Position numbers and translations under genes: made by a program. The notes below the pieces were generated by a model. That model was not told the DNA's origin and searched no databases. It saw only the letters and a program-made list of their open reading frames with translations. DNA of 64,000 nucleotides, taken from Denitrificimonas caeni DSM 24390. GTDB lineage: Bacteria > Pseudomonadota > Gammaproteobacteria > Pseudomonadales > Pseudomonadaceae. Location: positions 62,001 to 126,000 of the forward strand of contig NZ_ATXQ01000008.1 of NCBI RefSeq assembly GCF_000421765.1. The letters run 5' to 3'. Shown here piece by piece: positions 1 to 8,851 of this stretch (the first letter of the stretch is position 1; each line of letters opens with the position of its first letter).

Positions 1-828
1 AAAATCTAAATCAGGACGGCGCGCGCAGAGATTTTTAAAGCTGGCCATGTAACCAATCGGCGCATCCAACCACACGTAGAAATATTTACCCGGAGCTCCT
101 GGAATCTCAAAACCAAAGTAAGGGGCGTCGCGGGAGATATCCCACTCTTGTAGACCGCTATCAAGCCACTCAGCGAGCTTGTTGGCGACTGACTCTTGCA
201 GAGCTCCGCTACGCGTCCACTCTTTCAGCATGCTTTGGAAATTAGGCAGTTTAAAAAAGTAATGCTCAGAATCTTTGAGTACCGGCGTCGCACCAGAAAT
301 AGCTGAGCGTGGATCTTTCAGCTCAGTTGGATGATAAGTGGCACCACATTTTTCGCAGTTATCACCGTATTGATCAGGTGTTGCGCATTTTGGGCAGGTG
401 CCTTTGATGAAACGGTCGGCAAGGAACATGCCCTTTTCAGGATCAAAATACTGAGTCACAGAGCGGGTGGCAATATGCCCGGCCGCTTGCAGACGTTGAT
501 AGATCTGCTCGGACAGTTCGCGGTTTTCTTCACTATGGGTCGTGTAAAAGTTATCGAAATCGACCATGAAATCAGCAAAGTCAGCGCTGTGTTCAGCGTG
601 CACGTTGTCAATTAACTGCTCTGGGGTAATGCCTTCTTTTTCGGCGCGCAACATAATCGCTGAACCATGAGCGTCATCAGCGCAAACATAGATGCATTGG
701 TTGCCGCGCATTTTTTGAAAGCGAACCCACATATCAGTTTGAATATACTCAAGCATATGGCCAAGGTGAATGGAACCATTGGCATAGGGTAGGGCGCTGG
801 TCACTAAAATTTTGCGGGCTTCGCTCAT
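1..828 (-). CDS. metG: Methionine-tRNA ligase, N-terminal part (cut by window edge)
   Basis: Cytoplasmic class I aminoacyl-tRNA synthetase that charges tRNA-Met. Only the first 276 codons are inside the window and the frame stays open to base 1. The start is the ATG complementary to 826-828. The HIGH-type signature HLGH lies at residues 21-24. A zinc knuckle CPKC...CEKC with C-x2-C-x9-C-x2-C spacing is encoded near 355-400, which is typical of the MetG connective-peptide region. It diverges from apbC, as in other Pseudomonas genomes. The KMSKS loop and anticodon-binding domain are outside the window. Confidence 0.97.
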   Translation of the reverse strand, partial: MSEARKILVTSALPYANGSIHLGHMLEYIQTDMWVRFQKMRGNQCIYVCADDAHGSAIMLRAEKEGITPEQLIDNVHAEHSADFADFMVDFDNFYTTHSEENRELSEQIYQRLQAAGHIATRSVTQYFDPEKGMFLADRFIKGTCPKCATPDQYGDNCEKCGATYHPTELKDPRSAISGATPVLKDSEHYFFKLPNFQSMLKEWTRSGALQESVANKLAEWLDSGLQEWDISRDAPYFGFEIPGAPGKYFYVWLDAPIGYMASFKNLCARRPDLDF

Positions 829-995
829 GGTTTTCCTAACTACTAAACAGTGAATAGAAATAAGCCGACTACTATATAGGCAATGACTGTTTTTTTCATC
901 CCTTGCGCCATGCGAGCTTGCCAACGATTACGGTCTTAACGTTTAGATTAGGCTAGAATGTTCGTCATTGAGTCTATTTCGCAGTGGAGAACGTC

Positions 996-2090
996 ATGAG
1001 TGCAGTAACCCGCGCCGCAGTTGAAGAAACCTTAAGCCGCCTGATTGATCCCAATTTGAATCTTGATCCAGTGACTGCTGGCTGTGTACGCGCCATTGAT
1101 ATTCAAGGTGATCGCGTCAGTGTACAGCTTGAATTAGGCTATCCCGCCGATTTATTTAAAACCGGTTGGGCGCAAATGCTGCAAATGACGCTTGAGCAAA
1201 TGCCCGGCGTAGCCAGTGCTGAAGTGAAAATTTCCACACTGATTCATCCGCATAAAGGCCGCAGTGATGTTCCAGGTTTAGCTGGCGTAAAGAATGTGAT
1301 TGCCGTGGCATCGGGTAAGGGAGGTGTCGGTAAATCAACTACAGCTGCGAACTTAGCCTTAGCTTTGGCACGCGAAGGTGCTCGTGTGGGTATTCTGGAT
1401 GCTGATATTTACGGTCCTAGTCAAGGGATTATGCTTGGTGTTCCCAGCGGCACTAAGCCGCAAGTGCGTGATGAGAAATATTTCATCCCAATTCAAGCGC
1501 ATGGCGTATCGGTAATGTCGATGGCCTTTCTTACCACCGACAACACACCGATGGTTTGGCGTGGTCCGATGGCCTCTGGCGCGCTACTGCAGATGATCAC
1601 GCAGACTGCTTGGGATAATCTTGATTATCTTGTGGTAGATATGCCACCAGGTACTGGTGATATTCAGTTGACCCTCGCGCAGAAAGTGCCGGTGGCGGGA
1701 GCAGTGATTGTCACCACACCGCAAGATATTGCTTTGCTCGATGCGCGCAAAGGCATTGAGATGTTCCGTAAAGTTAATATTCCTATTTTGGGTGTTGTCG
1801 AAAACATGGCGGTGCATATCTGCTCTAACTGCGGGCACGCTGAGCACCTGTTTGGCGAGGGCGGTGGTGAGCGCTTAGCGGCCAGTTATGACGTTGAACT
1901 GTTAGCTTCATTGCCCTTGTCGATGGCAATTCGTATGCAGTGTGATGGTGGCGAGCCGACCACGAGCGCTGACCCGGAAAGCCAAATTGCGATGATCTAC
2001 CAAGAACTGGCACGTACGGTGGGCGCGCGTATCAGTGTGCTTAATCAGCAAAGCACCGGCATGCCATCGATTGAAATCAGCGATGATTGA
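996..2090 (+). CDS. apbC: Iron-sulfur cluster carrier ATPase ApbC/Mrp
   Basis: P-loop ATPase of the Mrp/NBP35 family that carries [4Fe-4S] clusters to apo-proteins in the cytoplasm. A DUF59/MIP18-like domain covers roughly residues 5-80. The deviant Walker A GKGGVGKS is at 107-114, and a CSNC cysteine pair near residue 270 is the family's cluster ligand. The 364-aa length is normal. The ATG at 996 was chosen because GGAGAAC just upstream is a good ribosome site; an in-frame GTG at 984 would include that site in the coding sequence. It is divergent from metG, a conserved neighbour. Confidence 0.95.
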   Translation: MSAVTRAAVEETLSRLIDPNLNLDPVTAGCVRAIDIQGDRVSVQLELGYPADLFKTGWAQMLQMTLEQMPGVASAEVKISTLIHPHKGRSDVPGLAGVKNVIAVASGKGGVGKSTTAANLALALAREGARVGILDADIYGPSQGIMLGVPSGTKPQVRDEKYFIPIQAHGVSVMSMAFLTTDNTPMVWRGPMASGALLQMITQTAWDNLDYLVVDMPPGTGDIQLTLAQKVPVAGAVIVTTPQDIALLDARKGIEMFRKVNIPILGVVENMAVHICSNCGHAEHLFGEGGGERLAASYDVELLASLPLSMAIRMQCDGGEPTTSADPESQIAMIYQELARTVGARISVLNQQSTGMPSIEISDD

Positions 2091-2229
2091 TTCATAAAGC
2101 TGTCGCACAAATTGCTTTACGGACGCAGCTTGCTCATGCCCGAGTTGACGAGGTTTCTGCATGAGTAAGCGATGTCTGCGACTTGAGTTAGACAGAGCTA
2201 TTAGAGTTAGTAATTAAGGAGAAATAACC

Positions 2230-2670
2230 ATGAGTTTTACTGTGTATCTTTCTGGAGAAATTCACACATCATGGCGTGAAGAGATTCAGCAGGGTGCTGA
2301 AGCTTTAGGTTTAGATATTACCTTCACTTCAGCCGTGACTGATCATGCTGCGAGCGACGCAGCAGGTGATCATTTAGGCGCGCAAGAGCAGAGTTTTTGG
2401 CGCGATCATCAGTCCGCGAAAGTCAATGCAATCCGCACTAAAACCCTGATCGAGCAAAGTGATCTTGTGGTAGTGCGTTTTGGTGATAAATACAAACAGT
2501 GGAATGCTGCCTTTGATGCAGGCTATTGCGCTGCGCTGGGTAAACCCTACGTAACCTTGCATGCAGAAGATATTATTCACCCGCTCAAAGAAGTTGATGC
2601 CGCAGCAATGGCGTGGGCGACGACGCCTGCACAGGTTGTCGAAATTTTGCGTTATACGACTCAAGCGTAA
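2230..2670 (+). CDS. YtoQ family protein
   Basis: A 146-aa soluble protein that matches the YtoQ family by its opening (MSFTVYLSGEIH) and by the central QSDLVVVRFGDKYKQWN stretch. The fold resembles the nucleoside deoxyribosyltransferase-like group, but no reaction is established for the family and none is claimed here. The start has a clear ribosome site (AAGGAG at about 2217-2222). It stands alone between apbC and flgB and is followed by a hairpin terminator. In Pseudomonas aeruginosa, as I recall, dcd follows apbC, so this gene may be a local insertion. Confidence 0.8.
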   Translation: MSFTVYLSGEIHTSWREEIQQGAEALGLDITFTSAVTDHAASDAAGDHLGAQEQSFWRDHQSAKVNAIRTKTLIEQSDLVVVRFGDKYKQWNAAFDAGYCAALGKPYVTLHAEDIIHPLKEVDAAAMAWATTPAQVVEILRYTTQA

Positions 2671-2683
2671 CTTTCGGTGGTGC

Positions 2684-2714
2684 CAGGCGGTAAGTCTTTG
2701 CCGCCTGTTCTTTT
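2684..2714 (+). terminator. Rho-independent terminator after the YtoQ gene
   Basis: CAGGCGG at 2684-2690 pairs with CCGCCTG at 2701-2707 and is followed by a T-rich run (TTCTTTTCT). It lies 14 bases after the YtoQ stop codon and separates that gene from the flagellar operon. Confidence 0.75.
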
Positions 2715-2815
2715 CTCCTGTTCAGGATGCTGTCAAACGGCAATAAAGCGCCGACTAGTCATATAATTGACAAGCAATTTCTATGTAACCTATTGATTTA
2801 TATGTGAGTCACACT

Positions 2816-2832
2816 CTGGCATAACTATTGCT
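2816..2832 (+). promoter_or_regulatory. Sigma-54 (RpoN) promoter of flgBCDE
   Basis: TGGCATAACTATTGC matches the -24/-12 consensus TGGCAC-N5-TTGC. GG at 2818-2819 and GC at 2830-2831 are separated by exactly 10 bases. The predicted start of transcription is near 2843, some 30 bases before the flgB ATG. RpoN with FleQ/FleR control of this operon is established in Pseudomonas; the assignment here rests on the motif. Confidence 0.82.
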
Positions 2833-2872
2833 TAGTAATAGGCAAGATGAATTGCAAAGCAGGTGTGGCGTT

Positions 2873-3280
2873 ATGAGCATCAATTTCGATAAAGCCTTAG
2901 GCATCCATGAAAAAGCACTGGGCTTTCGCGCGCAGCGTGCTGAAGTTCTGGCTAATAATATCGCTAATGCTGATACCCCGCACTACAAAGCACGCGATTT
3001 AGATTTTGCCAGTGTGTTATCCGCACAAGCCGATCAGCACGCGCAGAAACAGCCGTTGATGCAGCGTACCAATAGTCAGCATTTTGACGTTGAGCCGTTA
3101 CAGTTAGCTGACCCTGCGTTGCGCTTTCGTAATCCTCATCATGCATCCATTGATCAAAACAGTGTTGATTTGCAAGTTGAACAGTCCACTTATGCAGAAA
3201 ATGCGGTGCAGTTTCAAGCAAGTTTCACACTATTAAACAGCAAGTTCAAAGGGCTGATGACAGCCCTGCGCGGCGACTAA
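2873..3280 (+). CDS. flgB: Flagellar basal-body rod protein FlgB
   Basis: Proximal rod subunit of the flagellar basal body, exported through the flagellar type III apparatus into the periplasm. The 135-aa protein has the N-terminal rod signature NNIANADTPHYKARDLDF and an amphipathic C-terminal helix, both needed for axial polymerisation. The ATG at 2873 gives the usual family length; the upstream TTG-initiated extension from 2828 overlaps the promoter region and is rejected. It is first in flgBCDE, 13 bases ahead of flgC, downstream of an RpoN promoter. Confidence 0.96.
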   Translation: MSINFDKALGIHEKALGFRAQRAEVLANNIANADTPHYKARDLDFASVLSAQADQHAQKQPLMQRTNSQHFDVEPLQLADPALRFRNPHHASIDQNSVDLQVEQSTYAENAVQFQASFTLLNSKFKGLMTALRGD

Positions 3281-3293
3281 GGAGTAATTATTT

Positions 3294-3743
3294 ATGTCCC
3301 TTTCCAGCGTTTTCCACATTGCCGGCAGCGGTATGAGCGCACAAAGCACGCGCTTAAATACTATTTCTAGCAATATTGCCAATGCCGAAACGGTGTCATC
3401 TAGCATCGATCAAACCTATCGTGCGCGGCACCCTGTGTTTGCCACTATGTTTCAAGAAAATTTAAATGGTGCTCAAGGCCAAGCCTCTTTGTTTGCTGAT
3501 CAAGATCAGGCAGGAGCAGGTGTGCAGGTCATGGGGATTATTGAAGATCAAAGTGAATTGCAACCACGCTACGAACCTAACCATCCATCTGCGAATGCGG
3601 ATGGCTATGTTTTTTATCCGAACGTTAACGTAGTTGAGGAAATGGCTGACATGATTTCCGCCAGCCGTGCGTTTCAAACCAACGTCGAAATGATGAATAC
3701 CGCTAAGCAGATGATGCAGCGCGTACTCTCATTAGGCCAGTAA
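3294..3743 (+). CDS. flgC: Flagellar basal-body rod protein FlgC
   Basis: Second proximal rod subunit (149 aa). The N-terminal axial-protein motif SSNIANAETV is near residues 25-35, and the C-terminal helix holds SRAFQTNVEMMNTAKQMM, typical of FlgC. The start has an AAGGAG ribosome site. It lies between flgB and flgD with short gaps (13 and 16 bases), consistent with a single transcript. Nothing is missing relative to the family. Confidence 0.97.
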   Translation: MSLSSVFHIAGSGMSAQSTRLNTISSNIANAETVSSSIDQTYRARHPVFATMFQENLNGAQGQASLFADQDQAGAGVQVMGIIEDQSELQPRYEPNHPSANADGYVFYPNVNVVEEMADMISASRAFQTNVEMMNTAKQMMQRVLSLGQ

Positions 3744-3759
3744 GCCCGAGGAGGCAGCA

Positions 3760-4437
3760 ATGAGTGCAGCAGGAGTTAGCGCCGCGGGTGCTGTGTTGGA
3801 TCAATACCAACATTCGACCAAGGCCGCAGGAAAAGAAGAGTTAGGCAAAAACGAGTTCTTAGAACTATTAGTTGCCCAATTGAATAACCAAAACCCGCTA
3901 GAGCCACAAAGTAACGGTGATTTTATTGCCCAATTGGCGCAGTTCAGTACGGTGGAGGGTGTTGAAAAGCTTAATGGCAGCATGCAGACCATTATGTCGG
4001 GCTATCAGTCCTCGCAAGCGCTACAGGCCTCTTCGCTGGTCGGGCGTAAAGTGATTGTTCCGATTGAAAAGGCAGTAGTGGATACTTCGGAAACCTTTAA
4101 AGCTAGTTTGGTGTTACCGCAGAGCAGCAGTAATGTATATGTCAACGTGTATAGCGCAGATGGCTCTTTAGCGACGCGGATTAATATGGGGGCGCAAGAG
4201 GCTGGCCAAGTGAGCTTTATGTGGGACGGTAAAAATAGTGATGGCGAAATTATGAAGCCGGGTACCTATAGGTTTGAAGCGCAAGCCAGTATCAATGGTG
4301 AAACTAAAGGTCTGTACACCTTGCTACCGGCCAACGTGGATAGCGTGACGCTTGGGCAAGGTGGTGGTGAGCTGTTATTGAATTTAGCAGGATTGGGCGC
4401 AGTGCCACTCTCGCAAGTACAGATTATTGGTCAGTGA
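3760..4437 (+). CDS. flgD: Flagellar hook assembly (capping) protein FlgD
   Basis: Hook-cap protein that directs polymerisation of FlgE at the tip of the growing hook and is later discarded. The 225-aa protein has the conserved FlgD N-terminal block (LGKNEFLELLVAQLNNQNPL, about residues 28-47) and a C-terminal Ig/Tudor-like half containing FMWDGKNSDGE. A GAGGAGG-like ribosome site precedes the ATG. It is third in the operon, 45 bases before flgE. Confidence 0.97.
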   Translation: MSAAGVSAAGAVLDQYQHSTKAAGKEELGKNEFLELLVAQLNNQNPLEPQSNGDFIAQLAQFSTVEGVEKLNGSMQTIMSGYQSSQALQASSLVGRKVIVPIEKAVVDTSETFKASLVLPQSSSNVYVNVYSADGSLATRINMGAQEAGQVSFMWDGKNSDGEIMKPGTYRFEAQASINGETKGLYTLLPANVDSVTLGQGGGELLLNLAGLGAVPLSQVQIIGQ

Positions 4438-4482
4438 TTTTAAATAATTGCCAGCTGTCGGACGACCGGCAAGGAGAACAAC

Positions 4483-5751
4483 ATGTCATTTAATATCGGC
4501 CTCAGTGGCTTACGCGCTGCCACTAAAGACCTCAACGTTACCGGTAATAATATTGCTAACGCTGGGACTGCAGGCTTTAAGCAGTCGCGTGCAGAGTTTT
4601 CTGATGTGTATGCGGCATCAGTACTGGGTACAGGAAAAAATCAACAAGGTAGCGGTGTGTTGCTATCAAATGTGTCGCAGTTGTTTAATCAGGGCAACAT
4701 TAACTACACACAAAATGCTCTCGATTTGGCCATTAACGGTAACGGCTTTTTCCAAGTCAGTAATAACGGTGCGATCAGTTATTCGCGCGCGGGTTATTTT
4801 GGTACTGACCGTGAAGGCTTTATTGTTGATAATTTTGGCTACAATCTACAGGGTTATACTACAGATGCTAATGGCGAGCTAAAAGTCGGTGATGTCTCTA
4901 ACTTGCAGATTAAAACCTCTAGCCAAGAGCCAAAACCGACCAGTAAAATTGAGCAGTCATTTAATCTAAACTCTACAAATGACGCGCCAATTAATACACC
5001 TTTTTCTGCGACTGACCCTAAAAGCTATAACTCGTCTACTTCAACCAATATTTACGATACACAAGGTAACGCGCATGCGCTGACCCAATATTTTGTAAAA
5101 ACTGGGGCAAATAGTTGGGATATGCATGTTTTGATTGATGGTGTGAGGCCAGATGATCCAACTTTGACTACGCCGCTTACAAGTACGTTGACATTTGATA
5201 GCGCTGGTAAGTTGCAGGGGCCTAGTACAGTTGACTTAAGTGCTTGGATACCTTCAGCGTTAAAAGGAACACCGCCAACAGCAACGGCAAACGGTGCTGA
5301 TTCTAATGCCGGCGGAATGACCTTAGATATGCGTAATGCAACGCAGTTTGCGAATGCCTTTGCGGTGAACGCGGTAGCGCAGGATGGTTACACAACAGGT
5401 GAGCTAGCGGGGATTGAAATTGACGATACTGGAATGATTTTTGCGCGTTATACTAACGGTCAATCCAAGGTGCAAGGGCAAGTTATACTGGTTGATTTTG
5501 CTAACGTACAAGGATTAACTCCGGTAGGTAAAACTCAGTGGGTACAGTCGTTAGCATCTGGTGAACCAGTACCTAACCCAGGACGTACAGGGACTTTAGG
5601 TGCGATTCAGGCTGGAGCCTTGGAGGACTCCAACGTTGAGTTGTCAGATCAGCTAGTGAATTTGATCGTTGCGCAGCGTAACTATCAGGCCAACGCTAAA
5701 ACGATTGAAACTGAAAGTGCGATTACCCAGACTATTCTTAATTTGCGTTAA
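4483..5751 (+). CDS. flgE: Flagellar hook protein FlgE
   Basis: Structural subunit of the flagellar hook. The N-terminus carries the axial motif GNNIANAGTAGFKQSR and the C-terminus the coiled-coil-forming QRNYQANAKTIETESAITQT. At 422 aa it is somewhat shorter than the ~460 residues I recall for P. aeruginosa FlgE, so the variable surface domain is probably smaller. AAGGAG lies upstream of the ATG. It ends the operon: a strong hairpin follows at once and flgF-L are not next to it, unlike the usual Pseudomonas order. Confidence 0.96.
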   Translation: MSFNIGLSGLRAATKDLNVTGNNIANAGTAGFKQSRAEFSDVYAASVLGTGKNQQGSGVLLSNVSQLFNQGNINYTQNALDLAINGNGFFQVSNNGAISYSRAGYFGTDREGFIVDNFGYNLQGYTTDANGELKVGDVSNLQIKTSSQEPKPTSKIEQSFNLNSTNDAPINTPFSATDPKSYNSSTSTNIYDTQGNAHALTQYFVKTGANSWDMHVLIDGVRPDDPTLTTPLTSTLTFDSAGKLQGPSTVDLSAWIPSALKGTPPTATANGADSNAGGMTLDMRNATQFANAFAVNAVAQDGYTTGELAGIEIDDTGMIFARYTNGQSKVQGQVILVDFANVQGLTPVGKTQWVQSLASGEPVPNPGRTGTLGAIQAGALEDSNVELSDQLVNLIVAQRNYQANAKTIETESAITQTILNLR

Positions 5752-5770
5752 GATCGCTTATCTTTCTGAA

Positions 5771-5802
5771 ACAAAAAACGCGCTTTCAAGCGCGTTTTTT
5801 GT
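5771..5802. terminator. Bidirectional terminator between flgE and ppiA
   Basis: A perfect 15-bp stem around a 2-base centre (ACAAAAAACGCGCTT and its complement), with A and T runs at both ends so it can act on both strands. It lies 19 bases after flgE and 14 bases after the end of the convergent ppiA gene. Confidence 0.9.
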
Positions 5803-5816
5803 TTGCGGTCATTTTG

Positions 5817-6374
5817 TTACTCAACACGTTTAATGCTTTTGATCACAATTGGATCAGTTGGCACATTTTGGTGCATGCCGTAGGTGCTGGTTTTGACTTG
5901 AGCAATTTGATCAACAACATCCATACCACGAACAACTTTAGCAAATACCGCATAGCCAAAATCGCGGCTGCTGTGGTTTAAGAAGTCATTGTCTGCATGG
6001 TTAATAAAAAACTGCATAGTGGCTGAGTCAGGCGCTTGGGTGCGCGCCATCGCAACGGTACCACGGTTGTTTTTTAAGCCATTGTCAGCTTCATTTTTAA
6101 TTGCAGATTTAGTGGCTTTTTGTTGCATATAACTGTCAAAGCCGCCGCCTTGAATCATGAAGTTTGCAATCACACGGTGAAATATAGTGCCGTCATAGCG
6201 CTCAGCATCAACATAATCCAGAAAGTTGTTTACCGTGATGGGGGCTTTTTCTGCTTCTAGCTCCAGTTCAATCTCGCCAAAACTGGTGTTGATCACCACG
6301 TGCGGATTATCCGCTGCAAAGACATTTGCCGTCATAAGCAACATACAGCCAGTCAGTAGAAGTTTCTTGAGCAT
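5817..6374 (-). CDS. ppiA: Periplasmic peptidyl-prolyl cis-trans isomerase (cyclophilin type)
   Basis: Cyclophilin that speeds cis-trans isomerisation of proline bonds in exported proteins. An N-terminal signal peptide (hydrophobic residues 5-18) probably ends at VFA, before ADNPH. The catalytic core shows [15 protein letters not shown] and [20 protein letters not shown], with the active-site Arg and the Gln/Phe residues present. It is 185 aa long. LTGC at residues 7-10 looks like a lipobox but lies too early for a normal lipoprotein signal. It is the downstream gene of a pair with the hydrolase, 7 bases away. Confidence 0.93.
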   Translation of the reverse strand: MLKKLLLTGCMLLMTANVFAADNPHVVINTSFGEIELELEAEKAPITVNNFLDYVDAERYDGTIFHRVIANFMIQGGGFDSYMQQKATKSAIKNEADNGLKNNRGTVAMARTQAPDSATMQFFINHADNDFLNHSSRDFGYAVFAKVVRGMDVVDQIAQVKTSTYGMHQNVPTDPIVIKSIKRVE

Positions 6375-6381
6375 AGGTTCC

Positions 6382-7167
6382 TCACTTTATCGAGTTTAAA
6401 AAATTCACTAACGCTTGGTTAAAACGTTCGGGTTGATCAAGAGGTGTTGCATGTCGCGATTGTTCAATCACCAGCAGTTTAGCATGAGGCATTTGCGCAA
6501 CATACGCTTCTTTGTCGGCAACCGGTGTGTAGTCCTTATCAGCGCTAATGACCAAGGTGGGGCACAGAATGCTGGAAATCCGCTCGCGTACACTCCAGCC
6601 AATGATGGCATCTAGGCTAGCTAAATAAGCGCGCTTATCATTCAGTTGCCAGCGCTCTTCAATCTTTTGCCGTAAGTGCGCTTGTTCAGGACGTGGAAAG
6701 AGTAAACCGCCTAAGGCTTTGCCGATTTGCTCAAGGCTTAAAAAGCGTGAGAGCAACTTACGCTTTACCACTTCCAACCATTGCTTGATGCTGCGTGGCT
6801 TGACTTCCGGCCCGCTATTAACAATGGTCAAGCTGCCCAGTAATCCTGGATTATCAACGGCTAACTGAAAGGCAATCATGCCGCCCATTGAAATACCAAT
6901 CACATGCGGTTTCTGCAGTTTTAAATGCTGAATCAGCGCAAAAATATCGTCGGCAAAGGAGGGGATACTATAGGTTTGCACAGGTTTGCCAGAGCGGCCA
7001 TGACCACGTACATCAACGGCAATCACGCGAAAGTCTTTTTGTAATTCTGGGATTTGATATTCCCAGTCTTTGGTGCTGGAGCCCAGTCCGTGGATCAGAA
7101 TGACTGGCTCACCGCGCCCTACGTCTTCGTAATAAATTTGGCAGCCTTGCTGATTAAAGTAGGACAT
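6382..7167 (-). CDS. Alpha/beta hydrolase
   Basis: A 261-aa alpha/beta-hydrolase with no visible signal peptide. The oxyanion HGLG is at residues 26-29, the nucleophile elbow GISMGG puts Ser93 in place, an acid residue is likely in SADKDY (about 212-217), and the catalytic His is H239 in SRHATP. The overall pattern resembles the 3-oxoadipate enol-lactonase/haloperoxidase-like group, but the substrate cannot be read from sequence. The ATG at 7167 follows AAAGG; an upstream start at 7245 would add 26 unconserved-looking residues. It ends 7 bases before ppiA. Confidence 0.88.
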   Translation of the reverse strand: MSYFNQQGCQIYYEDVGRGEPVILIHGLGSSTKDWEYQIPELQKDFRVIAVDVRGHGRSGKPVQTYSIPSFADDIFALIQHLKLQKPHVIGISMGGMIAFQLAVDNPGLLGSLTIVNSGPEVKPRSIKQWLEVVKRKLLSRFLSLEQIGKALGGLLFPRPEQAHLRQKIEERWQLNDKRAYLASLDAIIGWSVRERISSILCPTLVISADKDYTPVADKEAYVAQMPHAKLLVIEQSRHATPLDQPERFNQALVNFLNSIK

Positions 7168-7263
7168 TTGAATAACCTTTAAAGCTAAATGACATAACAA
7201 TATATTGCTTAGTTTAGCTTGTTGATCGCCAAGGCAGTACAGCAATAGGTTGATTGTGCGCGA

Positions 7264-8193
7264 TTATGCGCGTTGCCACTCAAAGCTGAGTACTTGGGCA
7301 ATGCTTTGTGCGTCTAATAAATGTAATAAAACTCGGTCTAAGCCTAGAGCAACCCCTGCGCAATCGGGCAAGCCATGCTCTAACGCTGCAATCAGAAGTG
7401 CATCATGCGAGCGCTGGGTGCCTTGTAATTCATGCTTGAAGCGTTGCAGTTGTTGCTGTGCATCGGTCAGTTCTTGATAGCCGTTCGCCAGCTCCATGCC
7501 ATTAAAAAACACTTCAAAGCGCTGTGCGATGAGCACGCCCTGCTCATTGTTGGCGAGCTTAGCTAGGGCGGCTTGTGAGGCTGGGAACTGGTCAATAAAG
7601 ATTAAAGTGTTGTGGGGTAGTGCGGGCTCTACTTGATGACTCATAATCACATCGAGCCAACCATCACGGTCTAAGTCTAAATCAGCATTGGCTAATGCTT
7701 GTCCATGTCTGGCAATGACTTGATCACCGCAGTGATGCACATCGAGTTGCGCGTAACTTTGCAATGCTTGGGCGTAGCTGAGATGCAGAGTCGGCAGGGT
7801 GCTAAAACGTTCTGCTAATAACATTTGCAACAGTTGCGCCACTTCTTCCATCAGTTGTTGATGCGTCCAACCGACGCGATACCATTCCAGCATGCTGAAC
7901 TCTGGGTTGTGACGTTTACCGGCTTCACCCTCACGAAAGACTTTACAGATCTGATAGATATCCCCGTAACCCGCGCAAAGTAGCCGCTTCATCGCATATT
8001 CAGGCGAGGTATGCAGCCAGCGCTGCCCAGCTTGCATGGGCGTGATATTAGGATCGGCAACTGGGGCTTGTGACAGCAGTGGGGTTTCCACCTCGAGTAC
8101 CGAGCGCGTATAGAAAAACTCGCGAATTGAGCGGTACATCTGTTGACGTGCCATTAGCGCATCACGACTGGCACTGGGTGACCAAGTGCTCAT
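7264..8193 (-). CDS. epmA: EF-P--(R)-beta-lysine ligase EpmA
   Basis: A lysyl-tRNA-synthetase paralogue that lacks the anticodon domain. It activates (R)-beta-lysine and attaches it to Lys34 of elongation factor P. The 309-aa length fits the family. Class II motif 2 is seen as FREGEAGKRHNPEFSMLEWY and motif 3 as GVALGLDRVLLHLL near the C-terminus. It lies just downstream of efp on the same strand, with a hairpin terminator between them; epmB diverges on the other side of efp, so the whole pathway is clustered. Confidence 0.96.
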   Translation of the reverse strand: MSTWSPSASRDALMARQQMYRSIREFFYTRSVLEVETPLLSQAPVADPNITPMQAGQRWLHTSPEYAMKRLLCAGYGDIYQICKVFREGEAGKRHNPEFSMLEWYRVGWTHQQLMEEVAQLLQMLLAERFSTLPTLHLSYAQALQSYAQLDVHHCGDQVIARHGQALANADLDLDRDGWLDVIMSHQVEPALPHNTLIFIDQFPASQAALAKLANNEQGVLIAQRFEVFFNGMELANGYQELTDAQQQLQRFKHELQGTQRSHDALLIAALEHGLPDCAGVALGLDRVLLHLLDAQSIAQVLSFEWQRA

Positions 8194-8206
8194 GGTCTCT
8201 ATCCTT

Positions 8207-8233
8207 ATAAAAAGGGCGCAGGGTTACGCCCTT
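8207..8233 (-). terminator. Intercistronic terminator between efp and epmA
   Basis: Read leftward, AAGGGCG (8227-8233) pairs with CGCCCTT (8212-8218) across an 8-base loop and is followed by five T residues. Efp is needed in large amounts and EpmA in small amounts, so partial termination here would set the ratio (inference). Confidence 0.75.
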
Positions 8234-8249
8234 GAGCTATGGTGTAAAC

Positions 8250-8816
8250 TTAGGCGCGGCTGACGTACTCACCACTGCGCGTATCAATCTTGAGTTTTTC
8301 GCCTTCGACAATAAACAGTGGCACACGCACGACAGCACCGGTGCTGAGGGTTGCTGGTTTAGAGCCGCCTTGAGCGGTATCACCTTTTAAGCCTGGATCA
8401 GTTTCTACAACCTCCAGTTCAACAAAATTTGGGGGCGTTACAGATACCACCGCATCGTTGTACAAAGTGACTTCGTAAACAACCTGTTCTTTCAGCCACT
8501 TAATTGTTTCACCAACCGCTTCGCTGCTGGCACCTAGCTGTTCGAATGAACCGTCGGTGGCCATGAAATACCAAAACTCAGCATCGCTATATAAGTACTC
8601 CATATCCCGTTCAACGATATCAGCGCTTTCTAAGCTTTCGCCAGACTTAAAGGTACGTTCCCATACCCGTTGAGTACGGATGCTGCGTAATTTTACGCGG
8701 CTAAATGCTTGGCCTTTGCCGGGCTTAACAAACTCGATATCAATCATGATACAAGGTTCGTTATCCACCATGACACGCAGTCCCGGTTTGAATTCGTTGC
8801 TAGAATAGTTAGCCAT
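8250..8816 (-). CDS. efp: Translation elongation factor P
   Basis: Three-domain tRNA-mimic that enters the ribosomal E site and relieves stalling at polyproline stretches. The 188-aa length is standard. The tip loop reads KPGKGQA with Lys34 at exactly the modified position, so this is the beta-lysylated type and not the arginine-rhamnosylated (EarP) type found in P. aeruginosa. That agrees with the flanking epmA and epmB genes. The C-terminal OB signature [12 protein letters not shown] is present. Confidence 0.98.
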   Translation of the reverse strand: MANYSSNEFKPGLRVMVDNEPCIMIDIEFVKPGKGQAFSRVKLRSIRTQRVWERTFKSGESLESADIVERDMEYLYSDAEFWYFMATDGSFEQLGASSEAVGETIKWLKEQVVYEVTLYNDAVVSVTPPNFVELEVVETDPGLKGDTAQGGSKPATLSTGAVVRVPLFIVEGEKLKIDTRSGEYVSRA

Positions 8817-8851
8817 AATGTAATCCTGTTGAAGTTTAAGGTCCTGTGAAA

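Noticed and set aside
4448..4882. Open frame of 144 codons overlapping the start of flgE
   Set aside because: It runs in another frame inside flgE, has no ribosome site or family resemblance, and flgE is unmistakable.
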